Assembly: GCA_017627975.1 (NCBI GenBank)
Contig: JAGAFT010000091.1
Location: forward strand, 1-64,000
DNA: 64,000 nt
Direction: 5' to 3'
Source of the DNA: Oscillospiraceae bacterium
Lineage (GTDB): Bacteria; Bacillota_A; Clostridia; Oscillospirales; Oscillospiraceae
Below, piece after piece: positions 62,002-64,000 of the stretch (positions are counted from its first letter, which is position 1; every line of letters begins with the position of its first letter). Under the pieces are notes generated by a model. That model had not been told where the DNA came from. It searched no databases and saw nothing but the letters and a program-made list of their open reading frames with translations. The translations under genes were made by a program, and so were the position numbers.

Positions 62002-62829
62002 ATGAAAAAATTGTTTTCCCTCACGCTGATTCTGCTTCTGGCGATCATGCTGCTGTCAGGTGCTTCGGCCATGGCGGAATCCACGCAGGAACTGCCGTAT
62101 TATGTGTCAGACACTGCGGGGCTGACATCGTCGGACCAGTGGCAGAAGCTGGAATCCGCGGCAGAGAGTGTTTCGGAGCGCTACGGCTGCGGCGTTTATG
62201 TCGTCACGCTGCAGGACTTTCGGGATTACGGCAGCTACAGCAGCATTCGGACCTTTTCAGAAGACTTCTATAACCGTTATCGGATGGGGCTCGGGCAGAA
62301 CCGCAACGGAATCCTGCTGGTGCTGAGCATGGCGGAGAGAGACTACTGCCTGATCGCTTACGGAAGCGACGCGCATTACGCATTCACGGATTACGGAAAA
62401 GAGGTTCTGGAAAACGGCTTTCTGGATGACTTCCGCCGGAATGACTGGAATGCTGGCTTTGCGGATTATATCAGCGGCTGTGAACAGCTGCTTGCCCGCG
62501 CCGCGGAAGGAAACCCGGTGGATGTGCAGATGGACAGCAGAAGCGGCATCCCCTCGGAGCTCAGCACCGGCATCATCGTCGGGGTTCCTCTGCTGGTAAG
62601 CTTCGGCGCCTGTGAAGGCATGAGACGGCGGATGAAACCGGTGAAGCCGCAGAGCCGGGCGGACGAGTATATTGTTCCGGGCGGCATCCACTTCAGCCTG
62701 AAACGGGACGTGTTTCTCAACCGGACGGTTTCGAGGACCGTAATCCGGACGGAAAACAGGGATTCCTCTTTCCACGGCGGTACGACCGTAAATTCCGGGG
62801 GCTTCTCCGGACACAGCGGAAAGTTCTGA
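62002..62829 (+). CDS. TPM-domain exported protein (YdjH-like)
   Basis: A 275-residue protein with a signal peptide (MKKLFSLTLILLLAIMLLSGASA) and a TPM domain: YVSDTAGLTSSDQWQKLESA, YGCGVYVVTLQDF, GLGQNRNGILLVLSMAERDY. A helix near residue 195 is followed by a basic cytoplasmic stretch and a Gly/Ser tail (GGFSGHSGKF). The ATG follows GAGGAGG. It completes the ydjGHI-like set; no PspA gene is visible here. Confidence 0.82.
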   Translation: MKKLFSLTLILLLAIMLLSGASAMAESTQELPYYVSDTAGLTSSDQWQKLESAAESVSERYGCGVYVVTLQDFRDYGSYSSIRTFSEDFYNRYRMGLGQNRNGILLVLSMAERDYCLIAYGSDAHYAFTDYGKEVLENGFLDDFRRNDWNAGFADYISGCEQLLARAAEGNPVDVQMDSRSGIPSELSTGIIVGVPLLVSFGACEGMRRRMKPVKPQSRADEYIVPGGIHFSLKRDVFLNRTVSRTVIRTENRDSSFHGGTTVNSGGFSGHSGKF

Positions 62830-62840
62830 ACATAGGAAAT

Positions 62841-62882
62841 CATAGAGAAAAGAGCTGCATTTTGCGGCTCTTTTCTCTATGA
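62841..62882. terminator. Terminator of the ydj-like operon
   Basis: CATAGAGAAAAGAGC pairs with GCTCTTTTCTCTATG around TGCATTTTGCG. Confidence 0.85.
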
Positions 62883-62964
62883 TATGTGAATTCTATCTTG
62901 TATTCCGGTATGAGATTTGGTATTATATTTAAATAGCGAATCGAAACGGAAAAGGGGGAAGACG

Positions 62965-63642
62965 GTGGACGCACTGCGCTCAATCTGGGAGGGGTTTGAT
63001 TTCACATATCTGCTCAGTATCCTGCTGGGCGTCATTCCTTCACTGGTCTGCATTACCCTCCATGAGCTTTCTCACGGGCTTGTTGCGTACCGCCTCGGTG
63101 ACGACACCGCAAAACGGGCCGGAAGGCTCACCCTGAACCCCCTGAAGCATCTTGATCCCATGGGCTTGCTGATGATGCTGGTCTTCCGGTTCGGCTGGGC
63201 GAAACCCGTCCCGGTCAACATGATGAATTTCAAAAACCCGAAGAGAGGGATGGCGGTAACCGCGCTGGCCGGCCCCGGGTGCAATCTTCTGATCACGGTT
63301 GTTTTTCTGTTTCTGTACGGCGCTCTTCTGACGCCGCTCTCGGGCAGTGAAGCCGGGAAGACGATTCTGGAGCTGCTGGAGCTGACCGCATACATCAGTC
63401 TCGGATTCTGTATCTTCAACCTGATTCCGGTTCCGCCTCTTGACGGGTCCAAAATCCTGTTTTCCGCCCTGTCCGATTCCGCATACTGGAAGCTGATGCG
63501 ATATGAACGCTACGGCTCCATCGCGCTGATCGCGCTGGTATGGACCGGCGTCCTCGGCCGCCCGCTCAGCCGGCTGATCCGAGACGTTTTCGGTTTCCTG
63601 TTTCCGATCGCGCAGGCAGCATTTCATCTGATGAATGGATAA
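62965..63642 (+). CDS. M50-family (site-2 protease-like) membrane metalloprotease
   Basis: A 225-residue protein from a GTG start after AAAGGGGG. Zinc motif ITLHELSHGLVAYRLGD, second ligand region LIPVPPLDGSKI and the GWAKPVPVNMMNF loop identify the small PDZ-less M50 group (YwhC-type). Five or six helices. It precedes scpA by 7 bp, a frequent arrangement in Firmicutes. Confidence 0.88.
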   Translation: MDALRSIWEGFDFTYLLSILLGVIPSLVCITLHELSHGLVAYRLGDDTAKRAGRLTLNPLKHLDPMGLLMMLVFRFGWAKPVPVNMMNFKNPKRGMAVTALAGPGCNLLITVVFLFLYGALLTPLSGSEAGKTILELLELTAYISLGFCIFNLIPVPPLDGSKILFSALSDSAYWKLMRYERYGSIALIALVWTGVLGRPLSRLIRDVFGFLFPIAQAAFHLMNG

Positions 63643-63649
63643 GGTTTGA

Positions 63650-64000
63650 ATGGAAAATCCAAGTTTTCGCCTGGAGGGGATTGTCCGGGAGAAGGACAGC
63701 ATGCAGGATTTTGAAGGCCCGCTGAGTCTGATCCTGATGCTCCTTCAGAAGAATAAAATCGAGATACGGGACCTGAGTGTTTCCGATATTCTGGATCAGT
63801 ATCTGGAATATCTGGATCGGATGCAGAGCCTGGATCTGGAAATTGCCAGTGAATTTGTCCAGATGGCGGCGCATCTGCTCTATCTGAAGACCAGAACGCT
63901 TCTGACCACCGAAGAAGAGGTCAGCGAACTGGAACTGCTGATGCAGTCTCTGGAACAGCTGCAGGCGAGAGACCGCTTTGCGGCGATGGCGCTGGTGCTT
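63650..64000 (+). CDS. scpA: Segregation and condensation protein A (partial, N-terminal)
   Basis: The first 117 codons of ScpA, running off the window. FEGPLSLILMLLQKNKIEIRDLSVSDILDQYLEYL and EFVQMAAHLLYLKTRTLL are the family's N-terminal Smc-binding region. ScpA is the kleisin that bridges Smc heads in chromosome condensation. Confidence 0.92.
   Translation, partial: MENPSFRLEGIVREKDSMQDFEGPLSLILMLLQKNKIEIRDLSVSDILDQYLEYLDRMQSLDLEIASEFVQMAAHLLYLKTRTLLTTEEEVSELELLMQSLEQLQARDRFAAMALVL

Overview
This window looks like chromosome from an anaerobic Firmicute of class Clostridia, probably a gut-type Oscillospiraceae/Lachnospiraceae relative. Supporting signs are a MurT/GatD pair, a BofA-family protein, a 2-hydroxyacyl-CoA dehydratase activator tail, a DUF6465 protein, SpoIIAB/SpoIIAA-like partner proteins, strong AGGAGG ribosome binding sites, TTGACA/TATAAT promoters and moderately high GC. 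This placement is inferred from gene content, not from a marker gene.

Layout. 1-24 kb is mostly housekeeping: the activator tail and an acetyl-CoA-synthase-like protein; murT-gatD; glycerol kinase, a HAD phosphatase and a PMT-type glycosyltransferase in one run; a BofA-like protein; a type IIA topoisomerase pair; an operon of histidine kinase, HtrA-type protease and YgjP-like metallopeptidase; a DtxR/MntR-like regulator; and a minus-strand operon ending with a tyrosine-phosphatase/barstar fusion.

24-44 kb is an accessory island of tandem, decayed integrative elements. Four copies of a recombination junction (24.0, 27.9, 34.5, 41.7 kb) each contain the first ten codons of the phosphatase gene, so the attachment site appears to lie in its P-loop codons. 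Six copies of a second module (a terminator followed by a promoter) precede six minus-strand cargo genes. Remnants of a tyrosine integrase and a serine recombinase remain. Cargo includes an aminotransferase/aldolase/GntR set, a two-component system with an FtsX/ATPase exporter, a copper-type P-ATPase operon, two near-identical GNAT acetyltransferases and secreted proteins.

44-58 kb is the most striking part: an apparently regulated secretion system. It holds a two-domain solute-binding lipoprotein, a LytS-type kinase, two response regulators with SARP-type DNA-binding domains, an anti-sigma-type kinase and STAS antagonist, a short NHLM-type HlyD-like protein, a C39 peptidase ABC exporter and its partner ABC exporter. 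Two small genes encode double-glycine leaders fused directly to a LysM domain, which makes them the natural cargo candidates. A third double-glycine peptide lies at 14.5 kb. Three promoters here carry heptamer direct repeats with an 11-bp period ending exactly 8 bp before the -10 box, the arrangement known for SARP activators.

58-64 kb returns to conserved genes: secG, a set related to Bacillus ydjGHI (SPFH/zinc-ribbon protein, lipoprotein, TFIIB-type zinc-ribbon protein, TPM-domain protein), an M50 protease and the start of scpA. I saw no rRNA, tRNA or CRISPR array.
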